Notes under the pieces: model-generated
What the model was told of the DNA's origin: nothing
Databases searched by the model: none
The model's input: the letters and a program-made list of their open reading frames with translations, nothing else
Made by a program: the position numbers and the translations under genes
In this document: positions 1-12,600 of the stretch, one piece after another
Numbering within the stretch: the stretch's first letter is position 1
Layout: each line of letters begins with the position of its first letter
From: Bolinopsis microptera
Taxonomy: Eukaryota > Ctenophora > Tentaculata > Lobata > Bolinopsidae
Direction of reading: 5' to 3'
NCBI RefSeq assembly: GCF_026151205.1
Contig: NC_087079.1
Span: 3,180,730-3,244,729 of the forward strand
Length of the DNA stretch: 64,000 nucleotides

Positions 1-965
1 TTTTACTCACATGTACAAAAGCGTTGCTATGAAAATTCATCTTTGCTACATAAAGATATTTATATTTGTAATTTTATTTCCATTTTGATGAATAAATAAT
101 TATGAGGCATATTTTATGAGGAAAATTTCATAATTATGAGTATATTTTATGTTTTAGAACCAGCGATTTTATGACAAATTAGATTTAATGTTAATAAATA
201 TGATAATAATATTATGTACTGTATCTTACTTTCATTATATATTTTGCGTATTATTAAAATTTAAAAAAATATCTAACCAGATTTTACTTCCACACAGAAA
301 CTCATTCCCAGGCAAACGTATAATGTAAACTTTACCATGTATTAATTGGGCACCATGTACATTTTCCCATGTACAATGTACATCCGTAGTTATAACGAAG
401 TAGGGGTTCAGTATCACAGCCAGGATAATTGCACTTTCTCTCCACAATAGTTTGGCTCCGTCTCGCCCCCGACTGCCCTCTAAGTATGGCCTAATCAGTT
501 TACTATTGCTCGCTCTGATTCATGGTACCATGTGGTTCTGGACTGAGTTAGTATTGTAGCTTTGTAGCTCCCTGTTACCCTCTGGGCTCACCTGTTAGTT
601 TCTGCCTGATGTTGTCCGGGAACTTTTTTGGTAGTTGGCAAATCTCCAAATTCACTGAATGTCAGGGACTTTGGATGGAAAACATTCCTGCAGCGTAGTC
701 CTTTTTCTTTATAAGTGTTCACTGTTTTAAGTTTAACTGTAATCTAGGCAGCATTTTTAACGGTCCGGAGATACTATATTGGCGAGGTATTTGAGGTTCA
801 TTTTCATTGGCGAACCTGCACAATAAGCAACTGCTCAAACTCAAAATGTTGGAAACGAGTAGAATTATACGAGTTTTAAAAATATAGTACAAAATAACCA
901 AAATTATCCCATGATCAAATTCAAAGAAACATTAAATAACTCACTACTATTTATTACATTAGGGT
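1..965. other. AT-rich intergenic DNA, no gene seen
   Basis: No open frame here resembles a known protein and no hairpin, terminal repeat or RNA gene was recognised. The last part should contain the 5' UTR and promoter of the lipase gene that starts at 966, but no clear TATA or initiator motif can be singled out in such AT-rich sequence. Confidence 0.5.
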
Positions 966-3314
966 ATGTCAGATGATAAGCCTGAAGTTAGAAAGCGAGG
1001 AAAATTTGTGAGGCAACCCTCAAGCAAGGCAAGTACCTTTGATTTTACAATTTATTAATTAATTTATACGTAATCACCCCTTCACGTTCAAGAAGAAGTC
1101 TTGATACATCTCTGCAATTTGTTTTGAATTTTGCCCTTATTGATTCAAAACTGAAAACTAAGCAATGCCCCCTCATGTCAGATGTCTATCCTTAAATAGA
1201 CCTCATAAATACCTATTAAGCTATTATTACCTCCGATTTCAAAATAGGTATAGGTATTTATATAATAGACAGTTTTTGGGAGTCCCAAATAGTTTCTGAT
1301 TATTCTGAATTTGCGACAAAATGATATGCACTGTTAGGATAAACGACGTTTCAAAGTAACAACTTCGTATTCATGCTCAATAAATGTATTTAATTGTAGT
1401 TGTTAAAATAGTTTAATATATTGATGAGGTTGACCTATTCCCTCACTAAAACTAAACATTTCCCCCGCAGTCTCCGTCGACCAGCTCCCCAGTTGAGGTT
1501 GATGCCGGACCAGGATCCCCTGTGACAGAGGCGCCAGGATCCCCCGTGGACGAGGCGTTATGTGCCGGACCCCAGCTTTACACGATAAATTGGCCCGTGG
1601 AGAACTGCTGTGCGCACGTTTACATACTACACGGATACGCCGAACATTGCGAGAGGTTTGTTTGTTGGGTTGTTTGTTCAGGAGGGAAATAGTGTTTAAC
1701 TTTCCAAAATTTTGTAATGTTATTTTGTAAGTTTAACCAGTTAAATTAATTATGAAACTCGCCCGATTTTTTTCGATTCGAGCATGGTTTTATTATGAAC
1801 CTTATTACTGTAAGCCGTATCTTGTAACAATGATAAACACTTACTGTTCAGGTACAATGCTTTTTGCGAGACCCTAAACAAGCACAAGATATCCGTCGCT
1901 ACTCACGACCATGTTGGTGAGATGAACTTTTAGTTTCTTCCTCTTTCTAAAACTTTAAGTTTCTTTTTTAGGACTTAAACAATTAAAACCTTATTTGAGG
2001 GCACCTTATGGAGTGTTTTATTACTTTTTTTACAATTGTGTCACGTGATAGAGGTGTTGGAGCTTTATAAAAACAATATCTTCTCAGGTCACGGACAAAG
2101 TGACGGACACAGATTTCACGTGGACCGCTTTGACACGTACGTGACCGACGCAATAGAGTTGATGAAGGAGCACAGGCGGGAGGTGGGCGAAGATAAGCCG
2201 TTTATAATGTTTGGGCACAGTATGGGTGGGCTGTTAGCTACTCATTGTATGTTGCAGGTTCCTGAGCTCTTCACTGCATGCATACTTAGTTCTCCTTGTT
2301 TGAAGGTTAGTTATTAAGTAATTAGTTATTAAGTAATTAGTTGTTAAGTGAATAAGTAATTAGTTGTTAAGTGAATAAGTAATTAATTATTAAATAATTA
2401 GTAATTATGTGAGCTCTGAATGTGTGACTTAAGTATTACTATTATCGTTCTCCCATGTTATTATTTCTGATGGCCAATCATGGACATTCGATATCTATTC
2501 GAGAATTTTCAGATTTCGAAGTTTATGTGTGTATTTGTACACAGTATTTTCCGTAAATTTTGAAACTGACAGTGATTTAGTCTTTCTATTCTGTAGATCC
2601 ACGGGAAATACAACAAGTTACCGTTGCGCGTCGCTGCACGTGCGTTGTCCTGGATAGCTCCAAGATTCTACATTCCCAGTCGCGCCCTAGCACTCGACCC
2701 TAAGGACGTGATCGCAGACGAAAAGGACAGGTTTGAAACTCTAAAGTTTTGTGATATCTCAAGGTATGATATTGTGAAACAAATTAACAACCAGGAAATT
2801 AATAGGACTTTATTTTGTCATCGGTCGATTAGTAGTTGTCGTTTTCAGGGAGGGGTACGCGACCGACCCCTTGATCTGGCACTACCAGAGCAAGCCAGGG
2901 TTCACCGTGGCAGTGTTTGATGCTATAGACGAGGCACAGAAAAACTTGATGAATCTGAAAGTAAAATGCCTTGTACAGCACGGCACAGATGACCTGGTAT
3001 GCAATTAATCATCATCCTTTCTTATTGTATCTCAAAATTTTCAAAATCCACTTTATCCATCACATAATACTTTTTTCGCTATTATTGAGGTTTAAGCACT
3101 CCGTTCAATATGACAGTTTACCCTACTACAGGTGTGTGATGTGGCGGGGGTTGAACCCTTCAAGCGGATCCCTGAGGTTGCCCAGCTGAAGCTGTACGAG
3201 GGAGCGAGACATGCTCTCCTGCTGGATACACAGGAGATAAGGAATGTTGTGATACAGGACTGTTTGGACTTTATAAACTCGGTTGTGTTTGATTTTGAGA
3301 CGTCTTCGTCATGA
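966..3314 (+). CDS. MGLL: Monoglyceride lipase (alpha/beta hydrolase), 7 coding exons
   Basis: A serine hydrolase that, by family, releases glycerol and a fatty acid from monoacylglycerols at membranes and lipid droplets. Coding exons are 966-1028, 1471-1655, 1852-1916, 2088-2305, 2597-2730, 2849-2996 and 3132-3314. All phases join and give 331 residues, close to the ~303 of vertebrate MGLL plus a longer, Pro/Ser-rich N-terminus. Visible motifs: the oxyanion-hole HGYAEH about residue 70, the nucleophile elbow GHSMGG with Ser149, the acid in HGTDD (Asp269 or 270) and the catalytic His298 in GARHAL. The start is the first ATG and gives a continuous frame. The first intron opens with GC inside the consensus AAG|GCAAGT; using the nearby GT would put a stop in exon 2. 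No signal peptide is seen. It could be a paralogous lysophospholipase, but all three triad positions favour MGLL. Confidence 0.92.
2310..2400. repeat. AT-rich tandem repeat in MGLL intron 4
   Basis: Imperfect repeats of a roughly 13-bp unit (TTAGTTATTAAGTAA and TTAGTTGTTAAGTG variants) just after the exon 4 donor. This looks like intronic simple-repeat expansion. Confidence 0.7.
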
Positions 3315-3756
3315 GGGGGTTTTATCGTTTTGAAAAGGCCGTGTTTTTAGAATATTTACCGTAGATTGGCAATTAGGCACATGTTTGATTTTTAACTTTT
3401 GTTTCTTAATTTGCTGTTTATGCTGTAGCCATAATGTGTTAAGTCTTTAAAGTTACATTTTCAATTGATTACTAAAAGTTGGTCTGTTGTTTGTTATTAA
3501 ATAGTTTTTCATAAATTTTTGGACTTAGATTAATTCGATGTATTGGGTCCAAGTAATTGCGGACATAGTTGACTATGTGTTTACCGTGTTTTGGGTGCCC
3601 ATCTTATTTTACAGATGATTTTTATTCTTTAGATTAAAATTAAAATTTATTCCACTTTTTGATTTACTCCACTCTCCGTGCTCCGTATGATTTGTAATTT
3701 CTCCTAATATAATTGCTAATATTATTGCTAATATATAATTGCTCCTGATCCTAACT

Positions 3757-3900
3757 GTAACTAGGTGAGACCGAGCTAATAGTAATAGTCGTTACCAGTG
3801 CGCGGCCGGTGGACAGGGTGGTCTTAGGTCTACTTACCTGTAGTCTACAGGTAAGTAGCTACCCGCGCGTACGACTATTAGCTCGGTCTCACCTAGTTAC
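3757..3900. repeat. 144-bp foldback MITE-like hairpin
   Basis: The ends are 27-bp inverted repeats: GTAACTAGGTGAGACCGAG reading in from the left, and its complement reading out at 3874-3900. A second palindrome (CTTACCTGTAG / CTACAGGTAAG) sits inside, so the whole piece can fold into one hairpin. No target duplication could be assigned. It lies about 440 bp downstream of the lipase stop codon and has no coding capacity. Confidence 0.75.
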
Positions 3901-4771
3901 ACTTACATCTTCATGACATTGACAATAATATAATTGCAAAAAACGATGAATGATGATACTTTGTCTTTATCATTTGTTGTATTGTGTATGTGGTTCAATT
4001 CAGATTTTTTATTTTGTTGATCGGATGAAATTATATTGTAATTTAAACATTAAAGCAAGTTTCGTAATAAATTTGAAATTACGATTAAATCATATGCAAT
4101 TATTATTACAGTTTGAGTTTAATTTGAACGTGAACAGCTAGTGAAGTTGATCGTGACATGATATTGATTGACGATGTTGTGAGTTTTCAGTCATTGATCG
4201 AATTAAGTGAACGGTGCTCTTTTGTTACCTGACCCGCCAATCCAATGCATGCGGCCAATCCCTGTGCATGCAGTATGAGAGCTTTTTTCAAGCTTCCTGA
4301 AGGTGAAATAAGGAGCAATATGGACCTACTAGGTACAAATTGCATTCATGTAATAAGTTAGTAAGCTACCTCAACCTGGGGAGTGGGGACCTCGGGCTAT
4401 CAGTATCAGGAATTCATTAAAAAATTATAAATAAAGATTCGGAATGACAGGCTGAGCGCCGCCGGTAATGTAAAAAGTAATTGCGATATATTTAAAAGTT
4501 TAGTCATAGTGCACTGTCTGACCTTGATTCACGATGTCAATCCTTTACATGCGCAGCCCGGCGAGGCTTGCACATACGTTAATGTACGCGCGCTACTTCG
4601 TAGAACTTGCCATCGGGCCATTTCTGATTTCGAAAAGAAAGCGGCGCTACTTCGAAAAAATGTAGACGAGTAACACCCGTCAATTAAATGGTGCATCGTA
4701 CTGAACTAGCAAAGAACATTATTTGATGCTCGAGAAACATTATTTGATGCGCAACCCAGTAGTGCCGTATG

Positions 4772-6139
4772 TTGTATCACGTGGTGACCCCCACGGTCGC
4801 TTCACTATAGTAGCGTCTTCGACGCTACAGGGGGAGCCGCGCACTTCGTGCGCGGCGGGTCATACAACGTATGACAAGCCGTATGCAGATTCGATCGGCG
4901 AGATGCGAAGCGAAGGATATATAACATTGACATCGTGAATCAATGTCCGACTTAATTAATTCCGCGTACGATCCTGTCATGTACAGAATGCAGAATAACA
5001 AATATTTTAGAAAAATCATCTGTCATCGTGCATGTGATGTGAATTGGCTAAACGGGAATTCACCCAAACGTGGGCTTTCGGCCGGTACTATCAATTATAT
5101 AAATTATTTATTCATTATTGCTTAACTTGTTCACCTAGCCATGAGTCTACGCGTATAACTGCATTGCGTGACGCGCTTGTTTCGGCAGTCGCACGCTTCT
5201 TCAAGCGAGATCAGGGCGGTAGTTAGAGCAACTTAATTTGTATCACGTTGTGGCCCTCATTGTTATTTCATTTAATAATATATAATGTTACGTTGCACGT
5301 TGGAGAACTTCGGCGCGTCGCGCAAACTATTAACGGGTGATACTCGTAAAATATCTGTTCCATATATTGGACCGTTACCTGGGGACCTCAGGCTTTTATG
5401 TTCGTAAACATAGAGATTCGGCGGAATGACAGGCTGAGCGCGGCTTATGGTAAATTGGACCGTCGACGAGCCCAACTCGGCGCGCATCCTGGTAGGTTGT
5501 GAACCTACAAGCAAACAAGCTTTCTTGCTTCGCATCTGACAAGATTGTTGCTTTGTTAATTCGCAAAGCAACGATATGGAAGGGTAGACATTGTCAATCA
5601 ATTTATTACATTGTAGCGCGATGCGATGCGTTATTGTGCCGCGCACTCAATGAGGCTTCTCACTCGCTAGATCGGCGAGATGCGCTACTGTGCCGCGCCG
5701 AGCTGCGATGAATTGTCATCGTCAATTAATAATATATTACGATAGTCGAGCAAGGCGGGCTTATACAACGTGAAGCAACCAACCACGTGTCTGGCAACGC
5801 ATTCGTTTCGGCGGGCTTGATTTCGAAATTTTATTTTTTTGTAATTTTCGTGCAAACTTGTTTTTGTTGATTTTGCAACCGATATTATCGACGGTAAAAT
5901 TATCCGCGATAATTTTCAAAAAATTCATTATCGGTTATCGCATATCGGCGATAATTTCTAACCAATAAACCAATAATATCAAATATTTTTCTTTTAAAAT
6001 TATTTCCAATAGGTTCGAAATTCCATAAAATCATCGGTCAAATTTTTGTCATACGTTGTATGACCCACCGCGCACGAAGTGCGCGGCTCCCCTCGTATCG
6101 TCATAGTGAAACGAACGTGGGGGTCGCAACGTGATACAA
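4772..6139. repeat. Repeat block bounded by ~95-104 bp inverted repeats
   Basis: The left arm (4772-4875) and right arm (6046-6139) are inverted copies of one sequence containing GTTGTATCACGT, CCCCCACG, the palindrome GCGCACTTCGTGCGC and CATACAACGTATGACAA. The 1.17 kb between them is richer in CpG than its surroundings and encodes nothing recognisable. Parts recur elsewhere in the window: 5600-5710 matches 30460-30545 inverted, and the 5330-5490 stretch matches 30980-31070. That makes a moderately repeated, probably non-autonomous DNA transposon likely. The flanking 4557-4685 stretch also recurs near 31145-31250. Confidence 0.6.
5375..5454 (+). mobile_element. ~80-bp MITE, copy A, 8-bp TSD
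   Basis: The element begins TTACCTGGGGACC and ends with GGTAAA. TTGGACCG occurs directly before it (5367-5374) and directly after it (5455-5462). The related sequence at 31010-31040 lacks the insert and shows the empty site. The inner core GGAATGACAGGCTGAGCG is shared with the other copies in this window. A more diverged relative lies near 4375-4465. Confidence 0.8.
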
Positions 6140-6544
6140 TCAAATTTAGCGTTATTGGACCTCTACAGCTAACTAGCTAATTCTCACCGCCCACTTTCAC
6201 TCTTGATACAGTAAACTGTTAGCATGGATATTTATTAACTAGTATGTTTCCCAATAGCCAATTCCCACAGGGTAAAATTCTATTTCGCCAATAAGACTTC
6301 TAAGTGAAGTTACTTGTTTTTCTTTGAACATCTGTAAATTGTAATTTGCGCGCACTTGAATTGATATTATCTGATTGCTTTCTAAATAAATTTACGATGC
6401 CGTTGTGGAATTTCAAATTACGTGTTTAGAATTCGTGTAATAGTAACTCAGGACTTCCGTAATCCTCATTCACAAAGGTGACGAAGGTGTACCGTAATTA
6501 ATTATGTCAGTAATATAAATCAACAGAAACTTAGCTCATTGTTG

Positions 6545-7215
6545 TGACAAAATTTTATCGCCAATAATTATCGGTATCGCCGATAATTTCAAAATTGTAA
6601 TCGGTTATCGGCAATAAAAATTAACCCTATTGATTGACAATGTCAACCCTTCCAGATCGTTGCTTTAAAAACGAGCAAAGCAATGATCCCGTCTTCGAAG
6701 TGGCAAAGTCCTCCGATTGTTTTTGTAACGTACAATACAAACTATTCAAACTATTGTATCACTTTTATGTTTTAAGAACCCCTCTTTGAAAAGCTTTGAT
6801 CTTAGCTTGGTCTAAAAGGCAACAATCAATATATTTAGACCTCAAAAAATCGTAAAAAACCGAGGTCCAAGATTTTAAAAGGTCTATCTCAAAATTTTGA
6901 ATGAGCGATCTCTTCTAAATGATCTCTAAAACATGTCCTGGAAGTTATAAGGTGATTGCTAAAAAAATGTAAAAGACAGATTTTTAGACTCGATTTTTAG
7001 ACTCGATTTTCAGACTCGATTTTTAGACTCGATTTTTAGACTCGATTTTCAGAACTCGCGATCGAAAATCGCTCGTGCAATACGATTACACATAAGCGCT
7101 GACCTTAGACCGGCGATAATTTCGGCTAGGAACCAAATTTTTCCGTGGGACCAAAAGCAGCTTCTATCAGAAACAACTACAAAGTCAATTTCGAGAGCCC
7201 CCTTCAATAAATAGT
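6545..7215. repeat. Repeat-derived stretch with 16-bp tandem array
   Basis: At 6976-7052 a 16-bp unit around AGACTCGATTTTTAG is repeated about five times. Sequence at 7085-7200 (ending in GGGACCAAAAGCAGC and ATCAGAAACAACTA) matches the right end of the element at 60297-62082, so this is probably a partial, older copy of that family. ATCGGCGATAATT-type motifs at 5880-5960 and 6545-6620 recur in both orientations. No gene is seen between 6140 and 7786. Confidence 0.6.
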
Positions 7216-7786
7216 TAAATTATTAGATATAGAAATAATGCTTTAATGATTTCAGTAAATCAAAAATATCAATTTTTTACTACCTTTAAACATTAGGAAA
7301 TCTTTACAAATCTTTTCAAAGAAAATAAATTAAATTTAATTTGTGTACACATGTCATACTACAGATAGACCGATAGTTCAAAGTTGACATGGCAAAGGGG
7401 CACTCCTGCTATTCACTTTTGTGTGCCCTTCAACAGCAACTGGGGTCATAAATAAAGGATGGACAACTAGAGAATGTTATATGATTATGACTTGTTACTT
7501 TTAGGCAAGAACTGTTTTTATCAATTAAATGATATATAATGAAGTGTTAACTAACCAGACTAACTATCATGAGTTTGAGTGCCGCACCCCTGCTCTTTTT
7601 CTCCAAACTCTGCAGTAAATTGGGTCTCACTGTAATGAGTATACATTTATTATGCAATGATTACTGAAACTTATTGATTAAAACAGGATTTATTTTAATT
7701 ACTGGGTGATATATATTTGTAAAATACATTTGTTCACATTCACAGTAAAATTTTAAACCTCTCTATCATCTCAGAAGTTGTTCTGA

Positions 7787-9277
7787 ATGTCTGGTATACC
7801 GATTGTAAGACGATTTTCGTCACTTCCCTCTCCAAGACTTGCAGCTATGAGTGTACGTGACACTGTAAATGAAAAAACTGCTTTCCCTGACAAATTGGAA
7901 AGATCACTCAAATCACACTATCAGGATCTGTCGAAAACAAAACAACAATCATTAACTCAAGCACTTTCTAAGAAAACCAGCACAACGATCTATGCTACAC
8001 CCCCTATTCCTCCAGCTCATAAAACTTCAAAGAGGAAGTTGGAGGAAAGGGCAGAAATGTCATACAACCAGCATTTAAACTCCAAAGAAATTAATTTGAA
8101 ACAAGTGGACTTCATCATGTACCGTAGTTTCCCCAGCCTGTTCTTCATCTGTAATCGTATGTTCTCAGAGCTGAGCACTTTTGACAAGGACTTTTCCCCA
8201 CTCACCATGCTTGATTTGGGTAATAATCTGGGAGCTACGGTTTGGGCAGTGCAAAAGTTTTATGGCAAAAGCATTGACGACTATGTTATACACGAGCACA
8301 GTAAGGAGGAATATAATAGAACCATGAAACTTCTGAATGTCAAATATAAGCCGCACATTGACAATGTCACTATCATGGGGGCTTTTTCCATGTCCAGAGT
8401 ACAGAATAATCCTTTTGATATTGTCACAGCTGTAAATTATTTTCCTTATTTTCAACAAAAAGAGACTAAGAAATGGTTTGATAAAGTGTGGAAGTCTACT
8501 GGTAAATATTTGATCATTGCCGACATATCGAATAGATACACTGCTGGGCGAATGTCTGAAATTCGTTCTTACTTTAACAGGAAGTACAAAAACGAAGGCC
8601 ACATTCTTGCACCCTGTCCTCACGCTGATGTATGTCCAATGCGCAAAAAAAACGATTCCCAAGTTTGTAGATTTGCAATGAGCAACATCACAACTGTAAC
8701 TCCCAAGAAACTGTTACCTGAAGACAAGGTCTTGCTGAACCACCAAAATGTTGAGTACACATACCTGATCCTGAAGAGAGGTCCTAAGAAAGCCACATCC
8801 CAGTTTGCTCGGCTCCTTACACCAATTACACATCATGACAAGAAACATTCGAGGAAGAAAAAAGTCCTGGAGTTCCAAACTTGTAACTCAGATGGATCTT
8901 TGTGGAGAGCCAAAACTTCATTTGAAGAGAGTCCCCATTTGTATAAACATGTGCAGTACAGGAAAGCGGGTGATATTATTGACCAAAACTGGTGGGATCA
9001 TCCTTTTACTCCATCTTCTGTCTTCTGGACCTCACGAGATATTGAGGAACAAGTCAAAATGCGAACTACTCGAAACAAAGCCAAATTTTCAAACCAGGCA
9101 GATATAGATGGAACTGTTGAAGAGCAAGAAATGCTCTTGGGAGAGAGGAGTGAGGAGGAATCTCAGGAATTTCATAACTTTCCAACACATTCTAGCCTCA
9201 GTGATGAAGAAATCATGATTACTGAAGATCACTTAGAATCCATGTCCCTTCTCAGTGAAAAGGATGACCTTCCATAA
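7787..9277 (+). CDS. METTL17: Methyltransferase-like protein 17, mitochondrial (Rsm22 family)
   Basis: METTL17/Rsm22 proteins act in mitochondria on assembly of the small mitoribosomal subunit. The frame is 496 residues (human about 456) without an intron, unlike most of its neighbours. The N-terminus is basic and Ser/Arg-rich with no acidic residue in the first 23, as in a mitochondrial presequence; Met21 is an alternative start. A methyltransferase motif I (MLDLGNNLGA) lies at 141-150, with the Gly pattern altered from the usual GxGxG. Four cysteines, C277, C283, C294 and C366 (CPHADVCP .. VCRF .. QTCN), match in order and spacing type the family's Fe-S ligands. The C-terminal ~70 residues are acidic and probably disordered. 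The next gene on the same strand begins 342 bp later. Confidence 0.9.
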   Translation: MSGIPIVRRFSSLPSPRLAAMSVRDTVNEKTAFPDKLERSLKSHYQDLSKTKQQSLTQALSKKTSTTIYATPPIPPAHKTSKRKLEERAEMSYNQHLNSKEINLKQVDFIMYRSFPSLFFICNRMFSELSTFDKDFSPLTMLDLGNNLGATVWAVQKFYGKSIDDYVIHEHSKEEYNRTMKLLNVKYKPHIDNVTIMGAFSMSRVQNNPFDIVTAVNYFPYFQQKETKKWFDKVWKSTGKYLIIADISNRYTAGRMSEIRSYFNRKYKNEGHILAPCPHADVCPMRKKNDSQVCRFAMSNITTVTPKKLLPEDKVLLNHQNVEYTYLILKRGPKKATSQFARLLTPITHHDKKHSRKKKVLEFQTCNSDGSLWRAKTSFEESPHLYKHVQYRKAGDIIDQNWWDHPFTPSSVFWTSRDIEEQVKMRTTRNKAKFSNQADIDGTVEEQEMLLGERSEEESQEFHNFPTHSSLSDEEIMITEDHLESMSLLSEKDDLP

Positions 9278-9618
9278 TAGGAGGGTTGTTGTTGCGTTAT
9301 TATTTTGTAATTGTGATTTAACTTGTTGTGATTCAACTCTATTTAAATAGTTCAATTTTATTTATGATATTTAAAAGTACCTATCTGTATTAAGCCATTA
9401 TTTATTTTTTAAGACTGCTCTTCGATTATTTCCCTTTGAAATGGTTGTTTTCACAAATTACAGCATGAATTTAAAATCAGGTGATAGCTCAATATTACAA
9501 AGTTGATGAAAACTGTACAATGTACATTGTGTGTGATGATTCTTTCTAAATATTCCATATAACATACAAATTACCTGTAATACATTACACTAAATAGTAA
9601 ATAACAACATCTGTAGCC
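9278..9618. other. Intergenic spacer between METTL17 and the Trx gene
   Basis: About 340 AT-rich bases that must hold the METTL17 3' UTR and the promoter and 5' UTR of the thioredoxin-repeat gene. No AATAAA in a convincing place and no obvious TATA box can be assigned. Confidence 0.4.
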
Positions 9619-12600
9619 ATGATACCCCTATTACTACTCTCCACTCTTGTTGGTGTTTTGACGGCTCAAGATCAGATAGCTGATAATACCCCCTCCCTTA
9701 TATTGTTCACTGTTAACGACTGTGCTGATTGTGACCAAGCGAAAGTAGCCTGGAATCAGCTGGCCAAGTTGAAGCCAGAGGGGATAAAACTTGTAGAGGT
9801 ATGTGCTTATTTTTGTGTGCATTTTAAACAGTTATATTTATTTGGTCATGTCTTTCTTTGCAGTTCGTTTAATGTTCAATCATAGTTTAATCTTTAGTAA
9901 TGGTATGAATCCCTTATTAATCAGTTTATGAATTACAGTTCACTGGCTTATTTCTATTGAAAACAAGACAAACAAAAACCATTCTGGTAAACAGCTTCAT
10001 CATCTTAGGCACAACAAACAAGGATGTAATTTACAATACAACGAAGCAATTATTAGCTACTTAGTTTTTGAAATACCGTTTGTAACTCATCTGAATATCC
10101 TCAGGTTAATTGTGATATAGAGGACAAAAAGTGTCACGACCACCAAGTAACTAAATTACCCAGGTAATACATAAATTAAATAACTGATCAATTAAATTTA
10201 ACACGAACTTACTTTAAGTAACTAATCAATTAAACTGCTTAAATCTTGTAGCAAAACTGCTGGAAATAGATTTACTGTTGTGTAATTGTGGAATATTTTT
10301 CTGCATCCCAATTGCTTTTGTTTGATACATCATGGTCAAACTCAGAAAAACAGAGTGGGGCTAGAATTGCCGGACCCCTAACACCCAATCGCACTGCCTT
10401 CTCAACTACTAAACTAATAACCTTTTCAGTGTACTGTTCGTGTTGAGTAACGGTGTAAGGGAGTTCCAAGAAGATTACAGCGTGGACACTCTGTTGGAAT
10501 TTGTGGAGAATTCCATCAAAGTTCTCCTCCTCGTAAGATTTTTAATCAATCGGATATTTGATGTTGTTCACTAAAATGCTAGAGCCTAGAATGTTTTCGC
10601 ATTATGATGACGTGTAAGTAGTTACCTTGATAATACATACGTGTGTCTGATTTGCCACATGCGTTTTTAAGATTTTCCCGCTCTTGAGATTATTTGACTC
10701 CAGTCATCGAGGATCATTGATTCCAGGCTATGAGCTTTTGTTTTCATTGGGGTCTGATTGAGTCTCAGACTAAATGGGCGCCTCAAATATGATATGGTTG
10801 ACTGTACTGGGAAATGTTTAATTAAATACAAAATTAGCGTTATACAAAGAGTAATTAGTAATAAGAATCGCTCGTTATACAAAGAGTAATTAGTAATGAG
10901 AATTGCTCGAATTTTGAGTGGGCCAAGAACCATCGTGGCCTTAAACCTGGACCACCTACCCCGGATCCTGGAGCCTGGTGACACGTGTCATGTGAAATAA
11001 TGGTCCACCTCCCCACCAGTATCATATCTAAATAACAGACAAATTGTCCACCCATTTAATTTTTCTGGTTATCTTTAACTCGGAATCACCTTGCCAGACC
11101 ACATCTTGCCAGTCTTCGAGCTGTCGTCGTTTATTGAGGGATGGTATAAATAGAGTTGCCGAATTGAGCGGCTCAGATAGAGGTGTTGAGAAGTTTAACT
11201 CCGTTTTGGGCAGCAGAAAATTCTCGTACCAGTGGCAATATTCGATTTTCTGATACAGATCATGTAAGGCGCAATGACAATTTTGTATTCTAACAACACT
11301 ATATGCTTAAAATTTTCGGTGCGCGCAACGCGCGTATCAACACGTTTGGCAGATTTACGTTGTCAAATACCGCCACGTTGCAAATATGATTACGCTTCCT
11401 ATATTACCCCTTACGACTAAGGTCACCGCACTTTAATACGTGTCACACACTTACATCACTAACCTTGATACCACCAGGGAGAGAATTTGCTGGAAACTGA
11501 AGAAACCCGATTAATCCATCTGGAGGAGTCGGACATGGACGTTTTGGGAAAATCTCATGCTCTAGTGTACTTCATGTACGACGAGTAAGTACTGAAACTT
11601 GATACGACTTTGGGTATTTGTTGATAAGCTACCAATTTACCATGTCAGATTAAGCCTGCCATCTGCTGGCTATAAATCAGTGCACTTCTATAACTTTATG
11701 TTATCACTTAAAAGAGGTACTTTACATGTAGCTAGGAACCATGAAACCCGCATGATTGGCAATTAATACAAGATCTTAATCCCACAATTGATTCTCAGAG
11801 AAAAAGAGCACGTAGAAGACTTCGTGTTGAGTCTCCGAGCCCACTTATCAGAAGAGTTCAGTCTTCCGGTATACATCATAGACTGTGATAAACTGAGTCA
11901 CATCTGTGTGAAAGCTCCCTTCTCAGTGCAACTGCTGCCTTGTATAAAGTTCCTAGGCGAGCAGATATTTACCTACACTGGGGACTTCCTGGTGGAGAGA
12001 CTGGAGTATTGGCTGCAGGTGTTCGTGTTTAAAACGAGGGTAAGGGAGGCTTACACCTCGTTCTGTTTCAGTGCTTTCCTCCTAGCTCTCTTGGGTAGCA
12101 AGTCCCACTTCATGGTTCATCTCCCCACTTCATTATCCTGAACTGTAACTATTTCAGGAACCTGAGGTGGACATCTCCGTGGAGACTATAGATGAGGACC
12201 AGGAGATAGCCGTCTGATCTACATAACGTCGGAAAGTGAACATGCTAATATTGCTTACATGGAGGGTGCTTTACTGGCCTTCTATCTCAATGAGTAAGTC
12301 ACCTACCTGCATCACCTGTGTTCAGTTTCGATAAGCTTTAATAGGTCCACCAGTCTTATCTCACTGTGTGACATTGTGACCACCCCACCTTGATTCACGC
12401 TTGAAGGGGGCTAAAGTCAACAAATTATATTACAATCTTCAGTTTACCTATTCAAGACAAGCTGTTCAGTAATATTTTGACTTAAAAGCAACTTAATTTC
12501 AGCGAAAGCACAGAACTGGAGGATATGTTTAAGCTGCTGTCTAAAAAATACCGCGACACCAAGGACCTCCAAATATTTGCTATCAACTGTGACGAATACA

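Noticed and set aside
8165-8662. A 165-codon minus-strand frame.
   Set aside because: It is antisense to METTL17 coding sequence and shows no family similarity.
11044-11253. A possible extra exon with acceptor-like CAG sites before 11100 (peptide FELSSFIEGWYK in one frame).
   Set aside because: The flanking exons 10430-10532 and 11478-11584 join in phase without it, and the frame hits a stop before any donor.
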